DNA from: JASSUD01 sp031963445
GTDB taxonomy: Bacteria; Pseudomonadota; Gammaproteobacteria; Burkholderiales; Burkholderiaceae
Assembly (NCBI GenBank): GCA_031963445.1
Contig: JASSUH010000001.1
Location: 806,001-870,000, forward strand
Length of the DNA stretch: 64,000 nt
Direction: 5' to 3'
Both the position numbers and the translations under genes were made by a program. The notes under the pieces were generated by a model. It was not told where the DNA came from. It saw only the letters and a list, made by a program, of their open reading frames with translations, and ran no database searches. The first letter of the stretch is position 1, and every line of letters starts with the position of its first letter. Of the stretch, positions 33,916 through 42,030 are shown piece by piece.

Positions 33916-35953
33916 AAGATAACCTCTCGTCAAATAGCTCGAGATTAGCGAGCACTTGAACATCGACGTCTTCCATCATTTCTTGTGTCGATAGCACGGA
34001 GAGCCTGAAGAAGTCGCGCTCAATCATTTTGCGTATATAGCGCCGTACGTCCATGGCTGTGAGTAAAACGGGCTGTACTGAGAGGTCTAACTTATCAAGA
34101 TGTTCTCTGATGAGCTTGATAATGGCTGCTGTTTTCTCAGCTTCTAACGCTGAATAAGTGCCCACTGACGTTTCTCGAATAGATTCACGCACCATCGTTT
34201 CAATGCGCTCTCCAATCAATAACGCTGAAATGCGCCGTTTGGGACCACTAAAAGAGTGGCAAATTTGTCGACGTAGTGAGATGCGCACGTACTCGGTTAG
34301 CAGCACGACATCTTTTTCTTTACTCGACCAATCCACCATTGCCTCAAAGACCGAGCGCAGATCACGTATCGACACTTTTTCTGACACTAAGCGCTGCAAA
34401 ATTTCTGACGTTTTATGGATCGCGATGCAGCGTTGCAATTCACGGATTAATTCTGGATATTGTGAATCCACTGCATCAAGTAAGGTACGCGTTTCTTGTA
34501 CGCCGATAAAATCTTCCGCATAGCGTTCAACCACGGCATTGAGCAGTTCTACGATGGCCTCTTCTGCAAGGTAGACCGGTACGTCTGCTGTGGTCAGTTC
34601 AGTTTGCTTGTCTTGTGATACCCAAGAAAGAGGTATGCCCCATTGCAAACGATCTTCTTGCACGACATCGCCGAGTAAATGTGCATTTGCCCAGACTAAG
34701 CCGGCATCTTCAGGTATCGTCAACGAGATAACGGGTATGCCATACAGCTTTATTTCGACGGTATCGCTTGGCAATTCAGCATCTTGAATGACTTGAGGAA
34801 GGGGCAGCTGCAGACCAAGTTCGTCAAATTTACGATCACAAAATCTCACAACCGCGGCAGTAAGGAGGTTGGGATCCACCGCTTCTAGACCAACACGCAC
34901 CGTTAAAGGCGCGGCTAAGGTAGAGGCAATCGCTTGCTTACTCGTGCGCGGCCCAGATGGCTTGACTTGAGTGCTAGCCTGCTTGGCGCGGCGCCGCAGA
35001 TGGTACCAGAGCCCAAAAACGAGCAAGGCTAAGGCGCCAAAAATAGGGGTGGGGAAGCCAGGAATCACAGCGAACACTGTTAGCACCAAACCTGAAATTA
35101 GCATTACCCAGGGCTGCCGGGTAATTTCTTCCACCATTTGTTCGGCAAGATTTTGCTCGGTGTTAGTCGGTATGCGAGTTACCACTAAGCCAGCTGTGAT
35201 AGAGATCAACAGGGCTGGAATTTGCGCAATCAGGCCATCACCGACGGAGAGTACAGCATAGGTAGAAAGCGCTTTGCCTGCGCTCATATCGTATTGCATC
35301 ATACCGATTGCGATACCACCGACGATATTCACCAGCACCACGATGATGCTTGCAATCGCATCACCTTTAACAAACTTCATCGCGCCATCCATCGCACCGT
35401 ATAAACGGCTTTCTCTTTGCAATAGTTCGCGCCCGTGCTTGGCTTCTTCAACGGTAATGGCGCCCGCGCGCAAATCACCATCGATACTCATTTGTTTGCC
35501 AGGCATACCGTCAAGGGTAAAGCGTGCAGTCACTTCAGCGACCCGCTCGGCACCTTTGGTAATCACGATAAATTGAACGATCGTAATAATGGTAAAGACG
35601 ATAATCCCTACCGCAACATTACCCCCAACGACAAAGTTACCGAACGCATAGACAATTTCACCCGCATCATGCTGGAGCAAAATAAGACGGCTGGTGGTGA
35701 TCGTGAGCGCCAAGCGATAAAGGGTGGTAATCAATAATAGAGACGGGAAGACCACGAAATCGAGAGGATTACGAATGTAAATGGCGATGGTCATGATCAT
35801 GACCGACAACATGATATTGATCGCAATCAACGCATCGACCAAGATGGTTGGCAGCGGCATAATCATCATGAAGACGGCAGTCATCATGACGCCAACCAGG
35901 ACAACGTCTTGTCGTTGTGACGCCGCTAAAAGAATAGCGTTCAACCTTTTCAT
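33902..35953 (-). CDS. sctV: T3SS export gate protein SctV (SsaV/YscV)
   Basis: The 683-residue protein belongs to the FlhA/SctV family, the nonameric export gate. The first half is membrane-embedded, with the highly conserved PGKQMSIDGDLRAG motif and ITAGLVVTRIPT. The second half is the cytoplasmic ring domain (for example RIETMVRESIRETSVGTYSA). It lies 184 bp after the SsaM-like gene, the largest gap within this block. Confidence 0.95.
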   Translation of the reverse strand: MKRLNAILLAASQRQDVVLVGVMMTAVFMMIMPLPTILVDALIAINIMLSVMIMTIAIYIRNPLDFVVFPSLLLITTLYRLALTITTSRLILLQHDAGEIVYAFGNFVVGGNVAVGIIVFTIITIVQFIVITKGAERVAEVTARFTLDGMPGKQMSIDGDLRAGAITVEEAKHGRELLQRESRLYGAMDGAMKFVKGDAIASIIVVLVNIVGGIAIGMMQYDMSAGKALSTYAVLSVGDGLIAQIPALLISITAGLVVTRIPTNTEQNLAEQMVEEITRQPWVMLISGLVLTVFAVIPGFPTPIFGALALLVFGLWYHLRRRAKQASTQVKPSGPRTSKQAIASTLAAPLTVRVGLEAVDPNLLTAAVVRFCDRKFDELGLQLPLPQVIQDAELPSDTVEIKLYGIPVISLTIPEDAGLVWANAHLLGDVVQEDRLQWGIPLSWVSQDKQTELTTADVPVYLAEEAIVELLNAVVERYAEDFIGVQETRTLLDAVDSQYPELIRELQRCIAIHKTSEILQRLVSEKVSIRDLRSVFEAMVDWSSKEKDVVLLTEYVRISLRRQICHSFSGPKRRISALLIGERIETMVRESIRETSVGTYSALEAEKTAAIIKLIREHLDKLDLSVQPVLLTAMDVRRYIRKMIERDFFRLSVLSTQEMMEDVDVQVLANLELFDERLSYEAA

Positions 35954-36137
35954 GTATTTCCTTAAAAATCGATCAGGTGACAGAGATCAGATGCGTCCGA
36001 AAAGGCCCCAATGATGCCTTTGTTAAACCCTAGCAGGTGCTCGGAACTTTCCTGGGTCTTTCTGAAAACGAGAATTTTTGCGAGATTTTACCTAACTGAA
36101 GTGTCTCTTACGATAAGCCGCCAATATCAATCTTGCT

Positions 36138-36500
36138 TTACGACACTTCTATTTCAAACATGCGGCACAAACTTTCGTGCAATTGCATAAGCCGTCTTGT
36201 GCGTACTGCTTCCTCTGGAATGGCCAGGGCACCAATGATGGATTCCTGATCTTGATACACACGTATGGGTAAGCCGATAAACCGTTGTGGCGCAGCGCGC
36301 CCATACAAACGTTCTAACATGGGACCCGTATCCCCTCTTGGCTTGGCGAGCATAATACAGAATAACAGGGTGTTATTTCGCCACTCGGCGACAAAACGGT
36401 GCTCACCTTGTTGCCATTCGGTCAAATCACCAGCCCGCCATGTGGGCACTCTTAGGTACTGTATAAACTCGTCAAAATTGTGCTGCGCGGTAGGCGTCAT
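36138..36500 (-). CDS. SsaM-like T3SS regulator
   Basis: The 120-residue protein lies between the gatekeeper genes and sctV, exactly where ssaM lies in SPI-2. By eye it shares the general layout of SsaM (an initial FDEFIQYLRVP helix, a WRAGDLTEWQQGEHRF strand region, LYGRAAPQRFIGLPIRVYQD, and a final helix QLHESLCRMFE). SsaM works with the gatekeeper to order translocator before effector export. The similarity is weak. Confidence 0.6.
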   Translation of the reverse strand: MTPTAQHNFDEFIQYLRVPTWRAGDLTEWQQGEHRFVAEWRNNTLLFCIMLAKPRGDTGPMLERLYGRAAPQRFIGLPIRVYQDQESIIGALAIPEEAVRTRRLMQLHESLCRMFEIEVS

Positions 36501-36517
36501 GCGGACCTGCGGTAATT

Positions 36518-36775
36518 TTATTCCTGATCAGTTAGGGTGTGTATCAGCGTGTCAAAAGCCGTTAATACATGTTTGTGCTTTTCCTCATCGTCAAGCAGTT
36601 TCACTGATAGATTCTTCCATACCTCACGCAATATTCTTGCGCCCTGTATCTTTATTTCAACATCGCCTGAGCCGATAAGCATAGCGACGCGCCCTTCAAG
36701 CCAGTCAGCATCTACCCATGCTTGCTCGCTGATAAAAATCAGCTCTTTCAGGATTTGATTAGCTTCAATCGGCAT
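36518..36775 (-). CDS. TyeA-like gatekeeper partner, separate from SctW
   Basis: The 85-residue helical protein resembles TyeA of Yersinia (AWVDADWLEGRVAM, EIKIQGARILREVWKNLSVK, LLDDEEKHKHVL). TyeA binds the C-terminus of YopN to form a plug that delays effector release. In SPI-2 SsaL and in InvE the TyeA part is fused. Here it is a separate gene overlapping the sctW end by 11 bp, so they are co-translated. Confidence 0.65.
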   Translation of the reverse strand: MPIEANQILKELIFISEQAWVDADWLEGRVAMLIGSGDVEIKIQGARILREVWKNLSVKLLDDEEKHKHVLTAFDTLIHTLTDQE

Positions 36776-37640
36776 GGCGCGAATGGGTTATGCCATTAAG
36801 TTTAGTTGCGGTTTCAGCGCAGGTGGCCTGCAGGCCTAAAAAGCCTAATAGCCGTGAGAGATCTTCCATCACGGCGATCAAGCGCGCATGCTCGTGGCTT
36901 TCAACGGAGGTTTGCGATAGTTCAAATGCTAGTGCGCGTAATAGCGCGCGTAGCCTTTTTTCACGGTCGGGTAAAGCGATGAAATGGTTAAATAATTCAC
37001 CCAGCGTGCGGCACGAATCAGCGCTATAGCGATACAGCTCCTTCATCGTGCTAATTTGCTGCATTTCGTTAAACTCTAAAAATGAGAACAGGCTAATAGC
37101 AACTTCGCCGCCACGCTCTTTCAAATGGCGTGCTAGAGATTTTTTAAGGGTCTCTTCGTTAAGTTTTTTGCGCAGACGAAGCCAGCGCTCTTCGCTAGAG
37201 CCGAGTAACCCTGCCATCAGCAGTGCAGCCAGCCCTGGATCATTGACTGCGTTGAGCAGTGCCCATGGGTTGTGGCTATCTTCAAGGCCTGGAAATTTGC
37301 TCAGCAACGTGGTTAGCGCTGACTCATCGAACGCACTGGCTTTAGCGAGCAACCGTTCAAGCTGGCTGCTCATCTCCTCGGGGGGGGCGCCAACATCATC
37401 ATGAAGATGGCTGCGACGTCTACTAAACGCTAAGTGCTCCTCCATCCATTGCATTTCTTCAGGAGAGTCGAAGTAGGCGAACGCTGCGGTTATCGGTGAT
37501 TGTGGCGCTGTTTTAGTTGACGACTGAGAGGCAGGCGCTTCGCCTGAGAAATTTACCCTTGCATCTCTTGGATTAGGGTGCTCGTTTTGGGTACGTATAA
37601 TCGGAGAGATCGGGTTGGTAACAAATGAGTTAGCTGACAT
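36765..37640 (-). CDS. sctW: T3SS gatekeeper SctW (SsaL/YopN/InvE-like)
   Basis: The 291-residue protein has the helical YopN/InvE layout (EMQWMEEHLAFSRRRSHLHD, FPGLEDSHNPWALLNAVNDP, LFSFLEFNEMQQISTMKELY). It starts inside the end of sctL (11 bp overlap). It lacks the TyeA-like final domain, which is encoded by the next gene. It controls the order of translocator and effector secretion. Confidence 0.8.
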   Translation of the reverse strand: MSANSFVTNPISPIIRTQNEHPNPRDARVNFSGEAPASQSSTKTAPQSPITAAFAYFDSPEEMQWMEEHLAFSRRRSHLHDDVGAPPEEMSSQLERLLAKASAFDESALTTLLSKFPGLEDSHNPWALLNAVNDPGLAALLMAGLLGSSEERWLRLRKKLNEETLKKSLARHLKERGGEVAISLFSFLEFNEMQQISTMKELYRYSADSCRTLGELFNHFIALPDREKRLRALLRALAFELSQTSVESHEHARLIAVMEDLSRLLGFLGLQATCAETATKLNGITHSRHAD

Positions 37641-38301
37641 CTTCTACGTCCTCCTCAAGAGACCTCTTGCGCAGCGCGTCAATGACGGTGCTGCGATGCC
37701 GAGCTAAATCAAACTCGACGTTTAGGAATTCGGTTTCAATAATGGCTTGTTCTGGATTTAGTGTTGTATCAGCTACACACTCGATTTCATTTAGATCGAC
37801 CAACTCTTTAAGTTGCGCTTCAATCGCAGCGCTTGCGTCAGCTGGTAAGCGCAATTTGCAAGGCCGTTGCTGCGCGCGCTCGCGTACTATTTTGGCTAGG
37901 CGGGTGGCTAGTTGCGCGACTTGATCTTGTTCGGCAAACCATTCCTCAAGGACACTGGCCATGATTTCACGCACACGCGTCTCAAGGCCGTCAATAATCA
38001 CCTTTTCTAGCTGTCGTTCATCGACTAGCCATTGCAGGGCTTCGTTGAGCGCAGCATCCTGCGTTTCATCTCGAACTTTGTAGACCAATTTAGATTTTTG
38101 GAATTCGCCCAGCTGAGCCGCTTTTTCTTGAATCGCTAAAGCTTCAAGGTTAGCTTGCCGCACTACGTCAAGCGCTTGTGTTTTTGCTCGCTGAGTTAGC
38201 GTATTAGCCTGCGCTAGTAAATTAAAGGTAGATCCTTTAATAACCGGCGTTAGACCATCTAACGTATCTAGTTGCTCAATAGGGAAATTAAACGGATTCA
38301 T
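37630..38301 (-). CDS. sctL: T3SS stator protein SctL (SsaK/YscL)
   Basis: SctL regulates and tethers the SctN ATPase. The protein has the long helical N-terminus (QANTLTQRAKTQALDVVRQA, NLEALAIQEKAAQLGEFQKS) and a C-terminal domain ending in a typical FliH/YscL motif (LRLPADASAAIEAQLKELVD). I chose the ATG at 38301 (MNPFNFPIEQ). The frame extends 11 codons upstream. Confidence 0.82.
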   Translation of the reverse strand: MNPFNFPIEQLDTLDGLTPVIKGSTFNLLAQANTLTQRAKTQALDVVRQANLEALAIQEKAAQLGEFQKSKLVYKVRDETQDAALNEALQWLVDERQLEKVIIDGLETRVREIMASVLEEWFAEQDQVAQLATRLAKIVRERAQQRPCKLRLPADASAAIEAQLKELVDLNEIECVADTTLNPEQAIIETEFLNVEFDLARHRSTVIDALRKRSLEEDVEDVS

Positions 38302-38373
38302 AGACGGATAAGGAGTGCAAAAGCCTGGTAACAAGCAAGAGTGTGCGGGGCAACCTAGCTACTAAAAAGCAAG

Positions 38374-38988
38374 TTACAAAAAGCGCGCCAGCCGCAGTAA
38401 AAGGTTGAGACCGTAAGCGCTGACTGATTGCTCAATAGTCGGCTGCTCCTCGGCGGGCTGGGGGGCGAACAAGATTTCGATAGCCCTTAATGCCGTACTA
38501 TCGGGTAAAGCTGCTTTTAACAGTGCCATGCCGTGATGTTGCGCGGCGGCGGTAACTTGCGTTGCTTCCAAAAGCGGGGCTTTCACATGAAAGCCGATAG
38601 GGGGTGAGGCTGCAGCGAAAACACCAATTTGCGCGCAAGCAACATTATCTAATGTCTGCTGTAACGTCTCGCGGTAAGGCTTCAGCATCCAGTACTCAGC
38701 ACGTCCCAAACGCAGCAGGCCCAGGGCCAGCAACAACGCGGGCAATCTTTCCGCGATCTGCAGCAGCTGGCGTTCAGCTGGCGTGAGCGGATAATGTGTG
38801 CCGTGTTGCGGAAACCCACGCCGCGCTGCAATAGCGTTATCAATCCAGCGCCGAGAGCGGGGGCTAGCTTCGTACATGGGTTGCCATGCCTGTAAAGCAA
38901 GCTTCTCCCACCAGGCTTTATGCATAGCCTGAGCGGGACGCCAGATAAGCTGGTGAAAGCGTACGTCGATTGGATCCAGCACTGTCAT
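38374..38988 (-). CDS. sctK: T3SS sorting-platform protein SctK (YscK-like)
   Basis: The 204-residue protein lies between sctJ and sctL as in SPI-2 and other systems. Its start overlaps the sctJ stop (TAATG). A FHQLIWRPAQAMH stretch and a helical middle part fit the poorly conserved SctK family, which links the ring to the sorting-platform pods. The call depends mainly on position. Confidence 0.7.
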   Translation of the reverse strand: MTVLDPIDVRFHQLIWRPAQAMHKAWWEKLALQAWQPMYEASPRSRRWIDNAIAARRGFPQHGTHYPLTPAERQLLQIAERLPALLLALGLLRLGRAEYWMLKPYRETLQQTLDNVACAQIGVFAAASPPIGFHVKAPLLEATQVTAAAQHHGMALLKAALPDSTALRAIEILFAPQPAEEQPTIEQSVSAYGLNLLLRLARFL

Positions 38989-39725
38989 TAAGAGTTACGA
39001 CGCGTCTGCCAAATCGAAAAGCCGATAGCTGAGCCGATCAGCGCGAGTAGCAGCGCGATAGTGGTGCCGAATAGAATCGGGCTTTGCACCAGGAGTGCCC
39101 ACCATTTGTTAGGAAGAGGGGACGGTTGCGTTTGCGCCTGCACATAGCGATAGACGGCTGGCACCATCACAACACTAATATTGTTGCTGGGAATACCGGG
39201 TATGCCTTGGCGTACCAGATCGCGGATTTGCTCCTGGTAAGCAATTAAATTCATCGCTGGCGAGTATTTGATGAAGACCGAAACCGTTGATTTAGCCGAT
39301 TCGCTACCCAACGTATCGGTTAGCGGAGTACCAATATTGACATTAGCACTGACGACCCCATCCATACTCATCAGCATCGCTTCTATCTGCTGCTCTTTCA
39401 GATATTCCATTTTGGCCCGTTCTTGCTCGGGCGATGAGACGAGCTGATTCGCTGGAAAAACATCCATGACCGACGCGTATTTAGGCTTCGGATAGCCGTT
39501 TTGACGCAGAACCTCAACCGCTTTAATAAACTGCGATTTTGGTACGTGCAGTGTCAAACCTTTGGCTTTCTCAGTTTCTTTTGATGCGTCAATTTGATTC
39601 GCCATCAAGATGGCAAGCATTTGATTCGCTTCATTCTCGCTAAGCTCGGAGTAAAGCGCGACCTTACACGCGCTGAGCAAACAAACTAATGCTAATGAGC
39701 AGCACAATTTCAAGTATTTTTTCAT
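38988..39725 (-). CDS. sctJ: T3SS inner-membrane ring lipoprotein SctJ (SsaJ/YscJ)
   Basis: A lipoprotein signal with lipobox LLSAC (Cys20) begins the protein. The two-ring-domain body has the family motifs YSELSENEANQMLAILMANQ, ERAKMEYLKEQQIEAMLMSM and SVFIKYSPAMNL. A C-terminal transmembrane helix follows. At 245 residues it is normal. It overlaps the sctI stop as ATGA. Confidence 0.95.
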   Translation of the reverse strand: MKKYLKLCCSLALVCLLSACKVALYSELSENEANQMLAILMANQIDASKETEKAKGLTLHVPKSQFIKAVEVLRQNGYPKPKYASVMDVFPANQLVSSPEQERAKMEYLKEQQIEAMLMSMDGVVSANVNIGTPLTDTLGSESAKSTVSVFIKYSPAMNLIAYQEQIRDLVRQGIPGIPSNNISVVMVPAVYRYVQAQTQPSPLPNKWWALLVQSPILFGTTIALLLALIGSAIGFSIWQTRRNS

Positions 39726-40039
39726 TGCATATTTACGAGTTTATTAAGCCCTGTAGAAAGCAGCGCGAGAATCTTTGTATCCAGTTCCACACCCACTGAA
39801 TATTTCGCCATGAATTTTTGCAATTGGACTAGTGCTTCAGGATCAAGAAGCGATTTTTTTCGAAGCGATTGGAACTCTGTTTGAAGTTTGTTACCGCCTG
39901 CTATGCTCCCGGCCAGCATTTCATTAAAAAGGTTAACCGAGCCCAGATCTGGCAGCGACCCAGGTCCACTATGAATATTAACCGGTTGAGTTACCGCTAC
40001 TGGGGGGGCGGCCGCTACGTCGATAACTGGTTGAGTCAT
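39722..40039 (-). CDS. sctI: T3SS inner rod protein SctI (SsaI-like)
   Basis: The 105-residue protein ends in the conserved rod helix (LDPEALVQLQKFMAKYSVGV then ELDTKILALLSTGLNKLV). This segment polymerises under the needle. I chose the ATG at 40039 (MTQPVIDVAAAP), preceded by GGAAAG. The next gene upstream is the ssaH-like gene. Confidence 0.85.
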   Translation of the reverse strand: MTQPVIDVAAAPPVAVTQPVNIHSGPGSLPDLGSVNLFNEMLAGSIAGGNKLQTEFQSLRKKSLLDPEALVQLQKFMAKYSVGVELDTKILALLSTGLNKLVNMQ

Positions 40040-40140
40040 GGCACTTTCCAATGAATATAAAAAATAAACCAATAATGGGTTAAGAAAGATCTGCTGCAGC
40101 CGACTAGTAAGCTAATGCGGGCTGCATTATGCAGATCTTT

Positions 40141-40431
40141 TTACTGAGCCGCACTCTTTTTGCGCTCAATTTGCTCCAAATAAGAGGTGATGACCGTGCG
40201 CAGTGTCTGCGCTTTCTCACCCTTTATGCCATTTAGAGCGGTTAAGGCGGTGCGGGGGCGATGCATGCCAAAATAGACAAAGGCGCGTGCCACAGCTCTT
40301 GTTTCGCGGTCTAAATCAAGCACTGGAAAGGCTGAGAGTAAGGCTTTGGCCGGTGTAATTAGCCCGTAGCTTGGTGCAGCCATCGCCGCCTCAGTAATTA
40401 GGCGGGCTACGTCACGATTCAGTTTCGTCAT
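40141..40431 (-). CDS. SsaH-like needle chaperone
   Basis: The 96-residue helical protein lies between the needle and rod genes, as does ssaH in SPI-2. Its central part (DRETRAVARAFVYFGMHRPR) fits TPR-like YscG/SsaH chaperones that keep needle subunits from polymerising early. It overlaps the needle gene end by 4 bp. Confidence 0.65.
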   Translation of the reverse strand: MTKLNRDVARLITEAAMAAPSYGLITPAKALLSAFPVLDLDRETRAVARAFVYFGMHRPRTALTALNGIKGEKAQTLRTVITSYLEQIERKKSAAQ

Positions 40432-40652
40432 CCATTGATGGCGCGTACGCTTGCCATACTCAGCTGTTTAAGCAGGGTAGTCATCTCAATATTGAGTTGA
40501 GACCATACTTGGTACTGAGCTACATACATCTGAATTTCCTGGGCCGCTTGTGTATCCCCTGCTTGGGCTCTAGCTGCGGCATCTAGCGCTTGAGCCATTG
40601 CCTCTTGCATACGAGGAGCCGTGATTTGGGTGATGCTTTCTAAGAAGTTCAT
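40428..40652 (-). CDS. sctF: T3SS needle subunit SctF (SsaG-like)
   Basis: I chose the ATG at 40652 (MNFLESITQITAPRM), giving 74 residues, close to SsaG. The two-helix hairpin layout and the C-terminal helix (YQVWSQLNIEMTTLLKQLSM) fit needle subunits. It is the first gene of the long operon running to sctU, just after a 580-bp divergent intergenic region. Confidence 0.75.
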   Translation of the reverse strand: MNFLESITQITAPRMQEAMAQALDAAARAQAGDTQAAQEIQMYVAQYQVWSQLNIEMTTLLKQLSMASVRAING

Positions 40653-41233
40653 ATTGATTTCTCTACAATACTGCAAGCACTTCTATTACAAAGAGCTAGC
40701 CTAAGGAAAGGAAACAGATTATATACCAGGCTAATCCCTGAGAAGTAAAGCTAATCCGCCCGCTAATCCTCTGTTTGTGGGGGAAGCACTACAGTCTACA
40801 AATCAGTTTATTACCTTACTAAAACAGGTAGGGTGTGCGTGCCATTGATTGTAGTTATCTGAATTCTTAAAAATAAATCAGATAATTACTTGAATTAGTT
40901 TGAGTAGAAAGTAGTGAAGAATCACTCAAAGGCTTATATACTTCGCCTTTACCTATGCATTTTTAGGAAAACTCTGTATAGCTTTATAGAGGTGTTATAC
41001 CTTTCTGTCGTGCTTGTGCATTGGCAGAAGGGTATTCCTTGTTAGGGATTTATGTAGGGCTTTCTGAAGCAAATTCAAAATCATCATAATCATCGGATTT
41101 GCTTCGGGCTCAAGATTTTTAAGGTTTTAATCGCAAAAAAATGACCATTCTACTTACTCAGGGCTGAACAATACAAGCGGCGTTGAGACAAGCAAAAGGA
41201 ATAATAGATTGGAATCGAAAATAGGGGAAACGC
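40653..41233. promoter_or_regulatory. Divergent control region between the needle operon and the SsrB-like gene
   Basis: No gene is present. It holds an AGGTGTTATACCT palindrome (40990-41002), ACCTTA (40812-40817 area) and TAAGGT (about 41122) half-sites, and a hairpin pairing 40997-41007 with 41025-41035. These resemble the half-sites in the palindrome upstream of the sseA-like gene. They may be sites for the SsrB-like regulator. Confidence 0.4.
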
Positions 41234-41893
41234 ATGGCTGCCGGCGCATCTTGTACAGTTCTGATCGTTGATGATCATAGTTTAATGCGCGAAGGTTTGC
41301 GCATTTTACTTAGCGAAATCCCAAATGTTACTGTTGTCGCTGAAGCGGCAGATGGGCGGGATGCCATCACACTGTGTCGTTCTATTCAGCCATCCATTGT
41401 TTTGATGGATCTAACTCTTCCTGAATTGGACGGAATCGAAGCCATTCGGCAGATTCATCGTCGCTTTCCAGAAATTAGAATTTTGGCGCTTACCGCCACT
41501 GCTACTGAGGTACGAGCGGCTGAGGCGCTGAATGCGGGTGCTTCAGGTTATGTACTCAAGCGCAGTGGCAAAAAAGAGTTGCTGAATGCTATTGAATCAG
41601 TCATTCAAGGCAGAGTTTATTTAGACCCAGCGCTTGATGAAACTCAGATTGAAGCGCTTGTTACCGATCCAAATAAAAATACTCACCACGCGCTCACGGC
41701 ACGTGAGAGGCAAGTACTTAAATTAGTCGCGCAAGGTAACCCTAATCGACTGATTGCTGAGGTGCTAGTGGTGAGTCCTAAGACGGTAGAAACGCATCGC
41801 CTCAATCTGATGCAAAAGCTAGATGCGCATAACGCGGCTGAATTAACTCGCTGGGCTTATCGGCTTGGCCTGTTAAATGACGATATTTTGTGA
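41234..41893 (+). CDS. SsrB-like response regulator (NarL/LuxR family)
   Basis: The 219-residue protein has an N-terminal receiver domain (VLIVDDHSLMREGLRILL; phospho-acceptor Asp59 in IVLMDLTLPELDG) and a C-terminal LuxR-type helix-turn-helix (LTARERQVLKLVAQGNPNRL, VSPKTVETHRLNLMQKL). It is the only gene on the plus strand inside the T3SS locus and is flanked by T3SS operons, like ssrB in SPI-2. The likely partner kinase is encoded at 54981-58076. It would switch on the T3SS operons. Confidence 0.88.
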   Translation: MAAGASCTVLIVDDHSLMREGLRILLSEIPNVTVVAEAADGRDAITLCRSIQPSIVLMDLTLPELDGIEAIRQIHRRFPEIRILALTATATEVRAAEALNAGASGYVLKRSGKKELLNAIESVIQGRVYLDPALDETQIEALVTDPNKNTHHALTARERQVLKLVAQGNPNRLIAEVLVVSPKTVETHRLNLMQKLDAHNAAELTRWAYRLGLLNDDIL

Positions 41894-41924
41894 AAAATAG
41901 TCTTTTTGGCTGCGCTGTTTGATG

Positions 41925-41963
41925 AGCATGTGCTCGCCTATGGTTTATAGGCGAGCACATGCT
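41925..41963. terminator. Bidirectional hairpin between the SsrB-like gene and sctD2
   Basis: A perfect 17-bp stem (41925-41941 pairing with 41947-41963; half AGCATGTGCTCGCCTAT) with a 5-base loop lies between two convergent genes. There is no long T run, so it may stop transcription or protect RNA ends. Confidence 0.55.
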
Positions 41964-42030
41964 TTGAAGGGTGCATCACGGCTTTATAGGCGCGTTTTGC
42001 TTTTGAATTAAGCAGCCTTTTGCTCGCGCA

